The translations under genes were made by a program, and so were the position numbers. Positions 44,826 to 57,060 of a DNA stretch of 64,000 bases are shown piece by piece. Source of the DNA: Sweltsa coloradensis (Eukaryota > Arthropoda > Insecta > Plecoptera > Chloroperlidae). The first letter of the stretch is position 1. Each line of letters opens with the position of its first letter. The stretch spans positions 434,001 through 498,000 of the forward strand of contig JAMZAV010000445.1 in assembly GCA_024449915.1 (NCBI GenBank), read 5' to 3'. A model generated the notes under the pieces. It was given only the letters and a program-made list of their open reading frames with translations, was not told the DNA's origin and made no database searches.

Positions 44826-45325
44826 GGGTAGAGGTTTTGACAGTCGGGTCGGGTTCGGGTACTAAACTGCTTCGGGACAAGTCGGGTTACTTCGGGCGGG
44901 TGGGGTCGGGTACTAAACGGCTTCGGGCCGGGTCGGGTTACTTCGGGGCGGGTCGGATCGGGTACTAAACTGCTTCGGGACGGGTCGGGTTACTTCGGGT
45001 CGGGTCGGGTCGGGAAACGACGGTCGTTAAAACAATGAATTTTACATGTGAAGAATCTTATATTTTAATTTTCTCCCAATTTCTTTTCTGTTGTCTGGAT
45101 TTTCAATGAATTACATTGTCAGAAAAGGATATTTTAATAAAAATGGCCTGAACCGGCACCTCCACCAATTAAATATGTTAATCCTGGACCGGCACCTCCA
45201 CCATTACCCTAAAAATATTTTGTTACCTGATCAAACCGAATAGGCCCTACCTTTTTTTGACTATCGGGCGGCCCCCAAATACCCGACCCGTCCCGAAATT
45301 TCGGATACCCGCACGCACACCACTA
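44826..45325. mobile_element. GGGTCGGG-rich transposon-like element
   Basis: About three direct units of CGGGTACTAAACTGCTTCGGG plus GGTCGGGTTACTTCGGG (44850-45015, period about 55-60; motif given in parts) open the element. The far end carries TACCCGACCCGTCCCGAAAT and GATACCCGCACGCACACCAC, the reverse complement style of the start (GTGCGGGTA). The ~240-bp middle is AT-rich. Inverted GC-rich ends with an AT-rich core fit a non-autonomous cut-and-paste element; no target duplication could be fixed. Confidence 0.45.
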
Positions 45326-45361
45326 GTAAATATTGAACACTGAGATCTGCAGTGTGGGGGT

Positions 45362-45441
45362 ATTCCTAGCACTGAGCAGGCTTTAGCATGGCGTAGTTTA
45401 GTGTCATTCCTAGCTCTGAGCAGGCTATAGCATGGCGTAGG
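45362..45441. repeat. 44-bp tandem duplication
   Basis: ATTCCTAGCACTGAGCAGGC and ATTCCTAGCTCTGAGCAGGC start two units at 45362 and 45406, each followed by a TTTAGCATGGCGTAG-like block. Confidence 0.75.
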
Positions 45442-46282
45442 TTTGCTTCCGACTGTTAGGTCGTTATTTGCAGTAGATACGACAGAACCGGAAATCCTGT
45501 AGCTTGGAACCAGTCATGTCCTAATTGTGTAGAACTGCCCTGCCGCGGTAAATCTTAGTTAATCGTTAAAAACTATTTAAAGGGACATTATATATGTAAA
45601 CCCTATCTGTTTCTAGCTACTTTATCTAAACTATTCCTAATGCGATGAGCGCCCGCATGCCTGTCGACAGGCTACACTTGATTCGGTTGGGGTTGAATGC
45701 TGCTGTCAGTATTTTAGTCTGTTCGCGATAATTACTTGCGTCTGTCTCTAATGTTTTTCGAAAGGGAACTGTACTAATGCCATTGTTTTCGACAGACTTG
45801 CGGCCATCTTGGAAGTCCATTTCTTGCCACGGTCCATTCTATTAGCTCTCATTACACATGGACGCTTACGACTCTGTCCTTAAAAACCATCAATATAGAG
45901 GTTTTACTTTCGAAATTTGATTTTACTCCATGTACTTAGTAATTCTACTACATTTGTCAGCACACGTATAAAATTACAAATGGTTATATTATTTTTGTAT
46001 GTTTTATTTTTTATAAAAATCGCTTTTGGTCATCCAGGGCATGCTTATAGCGCTAATAATTACACTATCTGCCTATTTGAATGTTTATTTTAATCATCTT
46101 ATCCCCGTTACCGTACTTCAACATACATCTAACCAGCATGTCGAGATAGGCATAGGGGCAGCCGGCCGGCATAATATGTTGCCACTACTATTCAGTAAAG
46201 AACTAGTCCTAAACCTTCATCTTGCCCTTCGTCTACCTTCCGGATCCGGGACTCACTGGTCGGGCGGGGCGACTCGCTGTCC

Positions 46283-46496
46283 TCGAGGCTACACTTCACT
46301 ACACTGTAATACACTATACTACACTACACTGCACTACACTACACTACACTACACTACACTACACTACACTACACTACACTGAATACCACTAACTACTACA
46401 ACTATACACTGCACTACACTACCTACACTACGACCTACCAACTACACTACACTACACTACACTACACTACACTACACTACACCACACTACACCGCA
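46283..46496. repeat. ACTAC pentanucleotide satellite
   Basis: A long run of CTACACTACACTACACTACA type, perfect over 46318-46380 and 46440-46480, with an imperfect middle (46381-46440). It is open in several frames and accounts for the apparent 118-codon frame ending here. Confidence 0.95.
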
Positions 46497-46761
46497 GAGG
46501 TGTGTGATTGTAAAGGGGCGGATAATTACTTGATTTCGAACCTTATAAACTAGACTTAAAGTTTAATTCATATTTCGTACTTGCCACGCCTTATTGTTGT
46601 ATTCACTAGTAGTAGGGCCTATACATAATATAATATCTTCTGATAAAACTATTTTCTAAATTCGCTCTCTTCAATAATCACTCTTTCAATAGTTTTGAGA
46701 CGTTACAATTTATCAAAATTTGAAGTGAAGTAACATAGTCGTTTAAATGCTATTCTGATTA

Positions 46762-47215
46762 TTAGCTTGTTAAAATTGTTTGTTTTTTAAACTAGCATAA
46801 AAAAAATACTTCACTAAAAAACTTTTGATCCTAGCCACAATAAAGTGACCTACGCATGCTATCTATATCTGATCCTAATATGTCGAATGTTTGAGCACAA
46901 ACGTTACCAGCTGTGCTAGTCAAATTGCCTAAGTTGTAAGTAATTAAATGTCAGTGTTTAGCATATTGGAATTAAATGAACGTGCTTGTTAAAATTGTTT
47001 GTTTTTTAAACTAGCATAAATAAATACTTCACTAAAAAACTTTTGTATACTCTAGGCACAGATAATAGTGTACACTACGCAGTGCACACTATTATCTGTG
47101 CCCTAGATATGCCGAATGCTGGTAGCACAAACGTTTACCAGCTGTGACTAGTCAATTGCCTAAGTTGTAAATAATTAAATTGTAGTGTTTGCATTATTGG
47201 GAATTAAATGAACGT
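46762..47215. repeat. Tandem duplication ~225 bp with a hairpin in unit 2
   Basis: Units 46762-46984 and 46985-47215 both start CTTGTTAAAATTGTTTGTTT and end GAATTAAATGAACGTG. In unit 2 the block corresponding to the first unit's GATCC..TATCTATATCTGATCC has become a near-perfect hairpin: GGCACAGATAATAGTGTACA faces its complement ending at 47103 (about 47056-47103). The rest of the units align with small indels. Confidence 0.75.
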
Positions 47216-47268
47216 GCACATTCGTTTACGGTTTTACCCATTGTGACGTTGTCACTTTTGTTAACTAT

Positions 47269-47986
47269 ACTAGGAAAACGCTTAAGTCCCGCCGCGTTGA
47301 TGGATGAGCGTAATTTTTTTTAAACGAAAAAAGCGTAAAATTGCGATTTTTTTAATAGATACTTTTTCGTGTGAAACAAAATTTCACACGAACATGTAGT
47401 TTATTCGTCGAAGAAATTAAGAATTGAAAAAAATCAAATTACATATCAGGAAATGATTTTGATTGCGCTCAATTTCCACGAATATATTAATCATAAAATA
47501 GGTTCTGTGAAAAATTACAATGGTAAAGCAGTGGTGTTATAGTCGAAGAATGTTGTTATAGTCGAAGAATGTTTTAAAAAATTGTAAAATTGCGATTTTC
47601 ATGAGAAATAATTTTTCGATTGCGCTTAAATTTTACACGAATATATTAATTCATAAAATTAAGGTTCTGTGAAAAAATCATTATAATCGGATAAAGCATG
47701 TAGATGTTATAAGGCGAAGAATTTTTTTAAAAATCGAAAAAATCGTGAAATTGCGATTTTCATGAGAAATAATTTTTCGATCAATCTTTCCCCCCGTGCA
47801 GTTCATCGTTCAGAGATTTCATAGACCTCCATAAAATTTCATCGCAATTGGAGTATTGGTTTAGCCGGAATCGTGTTCACAGACATAAAAATACAAAAAA
47901 AAGAAAGAAAAAAAAAAAAACATACCGGATTTTTTTCTCCAGTGTAGTGAAATGGAATCTTCGCTTCGCTCGCTACGCTCATCCAA
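47269..47986 (-). mobile_element. M1-subfamily element
   Basis: The termini are ACTAGGAAAACGCTTAAGTC with GTTGATGGATGAGC at the left and CGCTCGCTACGCTCATCCAA at the right. The interior has three decayed direct copies of a GTGAAATTGCGATTTTCATG / GAAATAATTTTTCGATTGCG block and is the same subfamily as 27502-28090. A short near-duplicate TTATAGTCGAAGAATGTT occurs twice near 47538-47572. Confidence 0.65.
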
Positions 47987-49990
47987 TAATCTAATTCTAA
48001 TATTTTTTGCACTATTGTTGGGAATGAATGACCAAGGGCTGAAAAGAACTTTAAAAATAACTTTTACTCGGGATTGTCGGTGTCTGGTCATCGACCGACG
48101 ACCCCGGATATAAAACCCACATGTTTGCGATGCGCGAGCCCTGGTTTCTAGTCCCGGTCGGTCCCCGGGTTCTAATTCCCTCCACGCACGAGTGACCATC
48201 CGAGTACAGATGTGTAAAACCCCCAACCAGAATGAATCTCAAACATGAATGAATGACGTCGGCGCGCCACGACTTCCGGTGCTCATTTAGAATGATACTG
48301 TAATTTAAATATTTAACCAAGGTCTACATCGCATGCACAAAAACTAATTATTCATCGTGTACTTACAGTTACGTAGGTACTGTAGTAGAATTTAAATTCA
48401 AATGGCGGGTAAATAAAAACGAACGATGACGTTCGACGGAGGCGCGTGTGTCCTCGCAAATAAATTTATCGGACACTTAATACTAATTGAACGGTTTTTA
48501 CTTCAAAGTTCAAAGTATTTAGTACTTGTAATTACATGAATTGGCTGCGAGTGAGGACGTTTATTACGCATGTGAGTGTTTTATATGACGATGCAAACTC
48601 AACGTTTATACAATTAGCATGAATTTGAATCGCATCAAGTCAAGACTCAAGAGTAAAGTGGGCTCTTTGAGTCCGCATCGGTGTTACGCTGATGTAAACT
48701 GCAGACGAGACTTGGGGGCCACTTGGGTGACCACTTGCACTGACCACCAAGCATATAGCCTCCCCATAGATGAGACTAAGAGACGACTTTTTTACAACCT
48801 TCTTATCTCTAACTGTATGGTAATTGTCATTGTCACATGCATATGTGTACGACGGTACGTCACAGAACTATTGCTTGTACAGCATGGTATGGATCTTTAC
48901 TCTAACCGGGATTCGAACCACCACTGGTTAGGTACGGTGGTGATGTCTGGCCTTTATCTTAGCCGGGAATCGAACCCGACGATTGAAAATACATAATGAA
49001 CGAAACTTTCAATCCCAAACCTTCTTGATTTCACCCTAAAGTGCAAGATGGGCGGGTTTCCAATGAATCAGTATTTTTTAACCGATTCTACCGAGGTTTG
49101 ATGTCTTGACATTATTTACAAGAGGGGTTCGTGTCGCTTACTATATATTACACTTTGGTTATACAACGGAACACAAATCTTCTCTAATTTTCAACCATTC
49201 AATTAAGCGATGGCGTTAAGGAGTCTGGGGGTGGGGGGATGCACAATTTTGTTTCCAACATTTAAAAGTGGACACTTCTTCTATTTTATCAAACATCTCT
49301 CTGTACGTACGCGTGCCTATCTATACCTTTACTCTTATCCTGTTCTATCCTCTCCACTCGGCTGATTTCAATTACTTTGTTGCATTCTCCATGAGATCGG
49401 AATAATAAGACAAACGCCACACCCGGAAAATTGGTCTTGAAAATTGTTCTTCTTCTAACTCTTGAATCTTGGTAACTTGTTTAGTTCTCACTTCTACCCA
49501 ATTTGAGAACGATCTAAACTGCATTCTCCCAAATATACCGCACTCGAGAGCTGGAAAATGCATCGACAGGATATAGTTGCGTAATCGTCTTTACACGTCG
49601 TTACTTGAAACACTCTTTTATGTGCTTGAAATGTATTCAAACAAGTCTGATATTATCTGTTGTTATTGAACTGAAAGGCTTAGAATACACTATAGAGTTG
49701 ACGCACGGGAGGTGGGGACGGTAGACTGAGTTATTGTGGATTATGCTTTGTATATCCCGTTAAATTGCAGAACTAATTTTGTAATTAAGCCCAATTAAAA
49801 TAAACACCATTGGTATATATTAGAATTTAATTGTTTCCTTTTGTATTTGGGTTGTCTTCCACAATGTTGCGCCGAAGATTTATTTGTGGACTACAGGTAT
49901 TTTTAATTTGGCACGCTACCTTCCTTCAAATTTACCACCACCGCGCTCATCAATCGGATGTAAGCACATTATTCAGGGTTTCATTTTTTC
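47987..49990. other. Non-coding stretch with paired pol III B-box-like sites
   Basis: On the minus strand, GGTTCGAATCCCGGT (about 48907-48921) and GGGTTCGATTCCCGGCT (about 48962-48978) are B-box-like sequences about 55-60 bp apart, suggesting decayed tRNA-derived repeats. The frame 48619-48996 runs through them and is not considered coding. No other feature was recognised. Confidence 0.35.
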
Positions 49991-49994
49991 AATA

Positions 49995-50190
49995 CACATT
50001 AATCACGATTTATTTTATTTTATTTATTTATTTAACGTCTATCCTATTCAGTTAATAAACTGATTTACAAAGGAGGACAACTAAATAAATCTACTTACTT
50101 AGATGCAGACACAACAATGAACTAACGGTTAAGTAATTATTTGAAATACTTATATTACAACAACTATGTATCCAAACACAATAATTTTGG
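49995..50190 (+). repeat. ATTT-tailed retroposon-like repeat
   Basis: Closely matches 4515-4690 over ~170 bp, from the TTTATTTATTTATTTAACGT run through GTCTATCCTATTCAGTTAAT to AATGAACTA and TATTACAACAA. One of the two fuller copies in the window. Confidence 0.6.
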
Positions 50191-52120
50191 TAACAAATTC
50201 AAACAGGATATTAAATGCAATTTACAATGTAATCTAATGTAATCTCTGTAATGTACAATCTCCATCGGCTATTTTTGCCAACAAAACATGCCAAGGAGTG
50301 TGTGCGTGCAGACACATATTTATTAAAGTGAATGTAGCATAACTTATGAATTAACTTATGCAACATGACCAAGTTTGGGGGTAGGTGGGCAGGCGATGAC
50401 TGGTGGTTCAGGGGCGGGGGGGGGGGATAGTTTGACACTACTCACATACTCATTGTAATATCGCGAACTTGGTTTGCTGTTTCTCAAACTGTAGATGCGT
50501 TTCACTTTCACTGTTCACGTGGGTGCAAGTCTAATGAACATCTTGTTTAGAGTTGACAATAATACAGGGCAAATTAAGAAATAATCGCATTATTCTTTCA
50601 TGTCACAAATATTAAAATATAAATAATATGTTTTTCTGAAAATTATGTAAATATGTTGTGTTTCCCGAAATTCCCGGAGATAATCTTGGCATGTCCGGCG
50701 CGGCGTCTATCCCGTGCAGCGTCGCGCCTTCCCTCCTTCTGCCGGCCCCCTATCAGCCAGAGTCTCTCTACTCCACTCTGTCTGGGCTGGTCTCCCATCA
50801 GCCGGCCTCCAAAATATCCGCGCAAGGTCTATGAACCATACGTTGGTGCACGCGCTAGCCGGCCGGTTGCCTTCCTTGCATAGCCTGACTACACTTACTG
50901 CACTCGACGACTGGATATGATTAGGCGAAACAAATCTCAAACACTCTATGCAACACTTCCGAAATACGGATGGATTTAAAAATAAAATGAGATTGTTTGG
51001 GTTTCACTTTTGCCATGGGTAGGACCGAGGACGCTATGCCCGGGTTCGACTCCGTTCACGTGTAATTTTCTATTTGTCTCTGATTCGGTGAAACAAATTT
51101 ATACAGACTTAAGAGTGGCATGGCAACAAAAAAATGTACTCAACCTACTCTTCCATTTATAATTCGAGCAGTCACGTATATTTAAATTTAAATATTCAAA
51201 TTGACATTCAACCGGACGAGACTCGAACCCAGGTGCCGGTTAGTTTGGGGTTCGTATCCTAGTAGTTTCAACTTCCCACTCTTGGATAATCAAAAGCATT
51301 TCTAGAATTGAAACACTAGTGCACTGTCGTGTTTAGTTTAGTTGGTGTTTAATTATTTTTCTGCACGAAACTAATTCAAGTTGTATCCCTGACGCGGCCG
51401 AGTCTAGTTTTTAGAAGCACGACGGCCCGGATCAGGAACTATGTCCTGTTTGGATTGAGGGTACCGGCGAAGACGACCCAAACTTTCATGAAACAAGGCT
51501 TAAAATCTACAGAGTCAGGATCATTTCCCATATCGTCTCTGTTATATAAGTTGCAATGTGCTTGGATATCGATTACCTACGTGCATTAAATGTTCTAATT
51601 GCCCGACCCGTCATGGTCATGGTGTAATAAAGTTGTAGTTTATTACTACGTATTGTATAAAAGCGGAAACAAGGACGTATCTCGATCTCGTAAACTTTAT
51701 ACAAGGTTTATAGTTGTTCCGCAGCCGGTTTCCCGCTGCTGGTGACACCGATTATTAAGCCAATTAGAAATTTGTATTTTGTAATTTAAATTTTGGCACG
51801 CTGATGGGCTTGTTACGGAGCGAACAACTAGACCCATTGGACAATTCATTTGAATTGTTATCGGTTTTAAACTAATATATTATTATTTCATATAAAAAAC
51901 ATAATCATAACGTTTTTGAACAGGGAATCAAGAATTAATAAATTTGCTACATATAGCTCATTTTGAGCTTTTACACGCTCCAAAATATAGTAAAGATGAG
52001 AATCAAGGTGATAAAAAGTCGTTTTAAAATCTCTCCTCACATCTATCACTAATAGCAGCCAGTGAATGAGCTATAAAATGTAATTGTTAGTTTGAATTTA
52101 AACGTTTTAAATTAACGTAA
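50191..52120. other. Non-coding stretch with GC-rich patch and tRNA-like fragments
   Basis: The block 50690-50885 is GC-rich with overlapping frames on both strands and no domain. At 51010-51062 there is a B-box-like GGGTTCGACTCC, and at 51209-51232 (minus) GGGTTCGAGTC, again tRNA-derived debris. A G run lies at 50413-50425. No exon was recognised. Confidence 0.35.
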
Positions 52121-52338
52121 CGACGACCGGTCGACAACATAGACGACCGGTGGACAACATAGACGACCGGTCGACAACATAGACGACCGGTGACAACATA
52201 GACGACCGGTGGACAACATAGACGACCGGTGACAACATAGACGACCGGTCGACAACATAGACGACCGGTCGACAACATAGACGACCGGTCGACAACATAG
52301 ACGACCGGTCGACAACATAGACGACCGCTCGACAACAA
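52121..52338. repeat. 20-bp minisatellite, 11 copies
   Basis: Units are GACGACCGGTCGACAACATA with a GTGGACA or GTGACA variant in some; the 19-bp variants change phase. The last unit has CCGCTCGAC. Because 20 is not a multiple of three and no unit contains a minus-strand stop, all three minus frames stay open and yield repetitive peptides that are not genes. Confidence 0.95.
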
Positions 52339-53957
52339 ACTAACAAAACAAAGATAAAGAACAGGAAGGGGACATACAAGGTGATGTTTGCAATCTTACG
52401 TAGGGCTATTACTTCTAAACTCGAGACGTTTGTTGCGAAGAAAAATCATTGCTATTTCGAACCACGTGTTCACAGTTTGATTGCCACACGTTTTCTGCAC
52501 CTCTGCGTATTTCGGGTTGTCGCCCCCTCCCGTGTTATCTGTACGTGCACTGAGCAGCTTCCCTGCTGTTTGAACAGCTAGTTTTATGCCTGACTTTGTA
52601 GACCCTGAGCAAAGGAACATTTCGTCGCGTTTTCACTTTTACAACAGGCTGCAAGTTGCAACGTCGGTAAACTATTATTTAGGAATAACATTCCCTTGTT
52701 GGCATATATTTTATTTTGCTCGTACTGCATCAAAGTATACGTTTCTATCCCCCGCAGTTACAATTTAGAAGTTTTAACGCAAATAGTCTATGAATAAATG
52801 TGTATTGTTTACCCTGTTTTCTTAGCCCAATGTTCAATCTTCGCCCTGCATTACCAGAACACACACATATATATGTATACCTTCAAATACATAATATTAT
52901 GTTATTAAATTAAACTAATTATTATTCCGTTATTTAAAAAGTGAAGACTTAAAATAAATATATAGAGTATCGACAAAACAACATTGCAAATGAAATTGTA
53001 AATTGTAAATAAAACTCTGGTGGTGTAAGGCTTATATTTTTTTTTTTAAAATTGTGTTTTTTTACATTTTAATTTTTGGTATTTTTTTTTGATAAGGAGG
53101 ATAAAAAAATTCTGTGCATGAACAAAAACAGTTTCAGTTTGTCTGTTTACATTTTTCATATTCGAAACTACAAAGTTTTTTTAAATGATTTGTTTAAATT
53201 TATTTTATTTCCAACCTGCGCAGAGTTTAATCCTACACGTTTGTAACCAACTCCAACATAAACAAACAAACAAACAAACAAACAATGGTGTTAACCGAGG
53301 AATGGCGTGTCGTACTGGGTAACGTAGGTCGGGTCCGACTTTATAGCGTCGGCTGTGGATTTAAATTACATAGTATTATAATAATGTGTGGTTTGAAATT
53401 GCCGTTTTAATTTTACGTGTGGCACGTAGATCGTAGTGGCGTGGCGAGTAGGCTTTCGACGCCCACGTGTGCAATTAACATGATGTAGTGTGATAGTTGA
53501 GCGTGGGAGGTGCGTAACAGGGGCCCCTTGCGTGCTCCGTGTAGCACTGGGTGCGCAATGGGAACTCTTCAAGTGTTGGGGGAGCTTTTCCTGAAGCTCT
53601 GATTGATGAGAAACTTTGCGGGTTGTCGAATAAGGATGTGCTCACTTTGATGTTGATTATATAAATAAAAAAAAACTAAAAGATCCCAAATTTAGGAATT
53701 TTACATATTTTACGCAATCCGAAAATCCCCCCCAAAAAAATCTTTGATATTTTCTGTAAATAACTTTAACAAAAGTGTATCAAAAGAATACTTTGTATAT
53801 AATGATCATGTTTTATATCAATTAGATGATTATACTGGCACCAGGAAATTGTCCTGCAAAAAGTACTGTTATCACTGGTATCTCCTCCAATAATGCACTT
53901 TTAATTTATTGCTTTTGAATTCAGTTTATTTAATTACTATTTTATATCTAAAAACTG
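52339..53957. other. Non-coding stretch
   Basis: AT-rich. An AAAC tetranucleotide repeat lies at 53260-53284, and T runs at 53037-53047 and 53080-53090. Short frames at 52381-52768 and 53366-53572 have no domain or splice support. Confidence 0.35.
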
Positions 53958-54905
53958 TTGAGTACACATAATTGACGACTTGAATTGTACCCGCCTCCTG
54001 ACGTCACGAGGCAACATGGCGGAATTAGTGGGTATAAATCCTCATTTCGCAAGTTGACGCCTGCTTCACGGCGCAACACTTATCACGCTCTAACTTTTAT
54101 TCTATTCATTATCTGGAAATAGTTAAATGAATAATATTTAGCAAATATATCATTCTTTGTAATAGCGATTATTTCGATTTTTTTGACACAGTCGTTAGCT
54201 TGTTATAACAATGTACGCATCATTCATGTGAAAATTATCAATAACTAAAGTTTTCTCAATAATTTATTTGACAAAAAACTACTGATCGGATTTCGACAAG
54301 ACCTCTTTAAAAATATGCACCAGACTTTTTAGACAAGAAATAAACTAACTTTCTAGATAGAAAGTGCACTGAACGAAACTTTGCAGCATAGAGTAATATG
54401 CAGGGTATGTGTTTTTATCTAAAATACGCACTCTTGACGTGCGGATGAGCCGTGAAAAAGTGCACGCTGCATGTTACTCTATGCTGTAAATTTTCGTTCA
54501 GTGCACTTTCTATCTAGAAAGTTTGTTTATTTCTTGTCTAAACAGTCTGATACATTTTTACAAAGAATACTTATCGAAATCCGATCAGTAGTTTGTTGTC
54601 AATTTAATTAATGAGAAAACTTAAGTCATTGATAATTTTCACTTGTGTGATGCGTACATTGTTATAACAAGCTAACGACTTGGTCAAAAAAATCGAAATA
54701 ATCGCTATTACAAGGAATGATATTGTTGCTAGATATTATTCATTTAAGTGTTATCTAAATAATGAATAGAATAAAAGTTAGAGCGTGATAAGTGATGCGC
54801 CGTTCAGCAGGCGCCAACTTGCGAAATAAGGATTTATACCAATACTAGTCACGTGACCTATCGATCGTTTTAAGCTCCGCCCATTTCGAGTCGTCAATTG
54901 AGTAC
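53958..54905. mobile_element. Large foldback element, ~450-bp arms
   Basis: A long palindrome centred near 54435. The left arm 53958-54403 pairs with the right arm 54467-54905. Matching landmarks are ATTGACGACTTGAA with its complement TTTCGAGTCGTCAAT, TCACGCTCTAACTTTTATTC, TAGCTTGTTATAACAATGTA and CTTTCTAGATAGAAAGTGCA. The loop is about 60 bp. The arms carry about 10 percent mismatch by eye. The left arm has CRE-like TGACGTCA and ATGGCGG near 54000, the right arm CACGTGAC at 54850. No open frame; a non-autonomous foldback element. Confidence 0.8.
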
Positions 54906-56400
54906 TTATTTTTTTAATTATCATTACTGGGAATGGTTGCACTATAACTTAGATCAAATCTGTGTTTTGGTGCATGTCTGGTGCATGCCGAGTAATTGTG
55001 GTTGATGTACATTACTACTTGATTTGTCGTTGTTAAATCATATTATTTATTTGTATACATTAATTTGTTATAAGTTGTTTAAATGCAATTAGGCGGCGTA
55101 AGAATATAATCACCAATCGCATGTTAACGAGTTGTCCAAATCACCAGACGAATTTCATAAATAAACTGAAGATAAAGTGTATTTAACTTATTTGACTTTA
55201 CATTCGTCAGGAGTTGTCAAATTAAATAATATAATGTCACTTTTCCACGTCTTTATAACGAAGGATCACTAATAAAAATGATGATTAAAAAACAGTAATG
55301 ATTTTTTAAGGGCTATTTGCAATGCGGGGTCCAATGTATGAACTCATATGAGGAGCGAGTGAGTGTTATATTTTTTAACGATTGTTGTTAATTTTGCCGA
55401 TATAAAATATTTGTTAATATATCTAAAGTGTATCGGGAGATATTGACTTCCCAATAATTTCAAAAATCATGTGGGACGCTATTCGTTATCCCTTTTCCCC
55501 CACTGTTATATCGTTAAAAATTCGCGTTATCGCCATCAAAAGGATATTTTTACGAATGTAAAATATAATCTCCCTTGCGGGGTTAATCTGAGTGTATGCC
55601 CCCTGCAGCCCCAGAGCACATCCTTGCGCTCCTCCCACGGCCCGTGTCAGAGCCGCGAGTCACCCTCGCACCACGTCGTGTGGAGCGATCTCTGTTTCCA
55701 ACCTGTTTCTCCTACCGACCGCTGTGTGAGATTGGGGCGCCAGATAGCCCGCTGACAAACTTTCAATTTTCCCGCGTGTTTGGGGGTTTCGGGTGCAACT
55801 TTTTATCGCATTTTCCCACTAAATGATGCAAATGCTTCACGTAAAGATAACAAACATCTACAATTTATCACCCCTTGTATTTTATTTGGGGGAATCAAAC
55901 TGGCCTACCCCCCCGGGGCCGCTTTTCGATTTGCAGTAGAAAAGTGTTGACATTTAAAATTTTCTTGTGATCGCACCGTCTGAATTACCCTAGAATGAAT
56001 GTAAATTGTCACATTTTTCGTTTGGGTTTCTTTTTATAGAGGGTAGAAAAGAGGGGACCTGATTCTGACTGGACTGTATTGCTTTAAAATACTGCGCCAC
56101 TCAACTATTTTAGGTTTTATTTACTTCACATCCTTCCTCTTAATGATAACACGCTATAAATATCCACATTTTTTTGTTCTTGTAAGTTTTAGGGGTAGGG
56201 GCATTCTCCTGTCGAAGACACAGCTGCTACGGGTTGAAATGTTTAGAAAATCATTTCATTTTGTTATTTTTTCCATTTCTCCGAGGAAAGCAACTATTCA
56301 AAAATACAAACACTCACGGTTTTTGCTCGTAGGTATTTTTTGGGGGGATGTTAAAGTGACAGTGACTTTCCTAAAATATTTTCGACGCGTTCTGAACGTG
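54906..56400. other. Non-coding stretch
   Basis: Mostly AT-rich; a moderately GC-rich patch at 55590-55750 gives frames on the plus strand without a recognised domain. No repeat family of this window recurs here. Confidence 0.35.
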
Positions 56401-57060
56401 TTACCAGAACCGTTCAAACACCATCACATTCGCGACGTCGAGCGCCTCACAACGACATTTTGAATCGTCGTGAATAAAATTGTCATCGCCCCTAAAAAAA
56501 TATTTCCGTCCTCGTGCATTACCCAAGTCGGACGGCGACGGCCATTTTGTATTCGCGTTTTTTCCGCGAGTCTCGATCTTGCGAAGACGTTGATCGAGTT
56601 TGCTTGCACAGCCGCGTCGCGCGCTGCGATCGGCTAGTCGTGCAAGGACGAGACTGCCCTGCCATTTTACGATGCTGGCCCCCCCCCTTCCCCCCCACTC
56701 CCCCTTCGTCACTAAATTCATTAATTACAATCATCAATTTACGACTTTTTCGACTTTTATAGCGAAATAAATCCTCAAAACGTGTATCGATTAGAGTTTG
56801 TCAATTTTGGTGGCCGTTTTTTGCTTCGTTTCTTGTTTTCTGTGTGTTTTTCGTATCGCGAAGGTCGCCTCCCCCTCCTCCCAACATATCACGTCTAGTG
56901 ACGTGTATGTGTTACCAGGCAACCGAGCCGAGTTCGACAGTCACTGCAGTATCACTTTTAACGCGACAAGTGGAGGAATTCGGTAGGGCCTAATACTCTC
57001 GTCTTGTCTCGATTTGTTCACTACACGCCTCCTTTACTCCACACGTTTCCGAAGGTAAGC
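56401..57060 (+). promoter_or_regulatory. CpG-rich promoter / 5' UTR exon candidate
   Basis: A CpG-dense block (56420-56690, including GACGGCGACGGCCATTTTGT at 56530-56549) passes into pyrimidine-rich sequence and then GTTTCCGAAG/GTAAGCAC, a good splice donor at 57055. The layout suggests a non-coding first exon, roughly 56800-57054, on the plus strand with a large downstream intron. The matching acceptor would lie beyond the window or was not recognised. No start codon can be assigned. Confidence 0.3.

Noticed and set aside
46026..46382. 118-codon plus-strand frame
   Set aside because: Its second half is the ACTAC satellite; the first half has no recognisable domain.
48619..48996. 125-codon plus-strand frame
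   Set aside because: It runs through two tRNA-like B-box sequences in antisense, so it is repeat-derived.
52087..52379. Three repetitive minus-strand frames
   Set aside because: Produced by a 20-bp minisatellite in all three phases; no reason to think any is translated.
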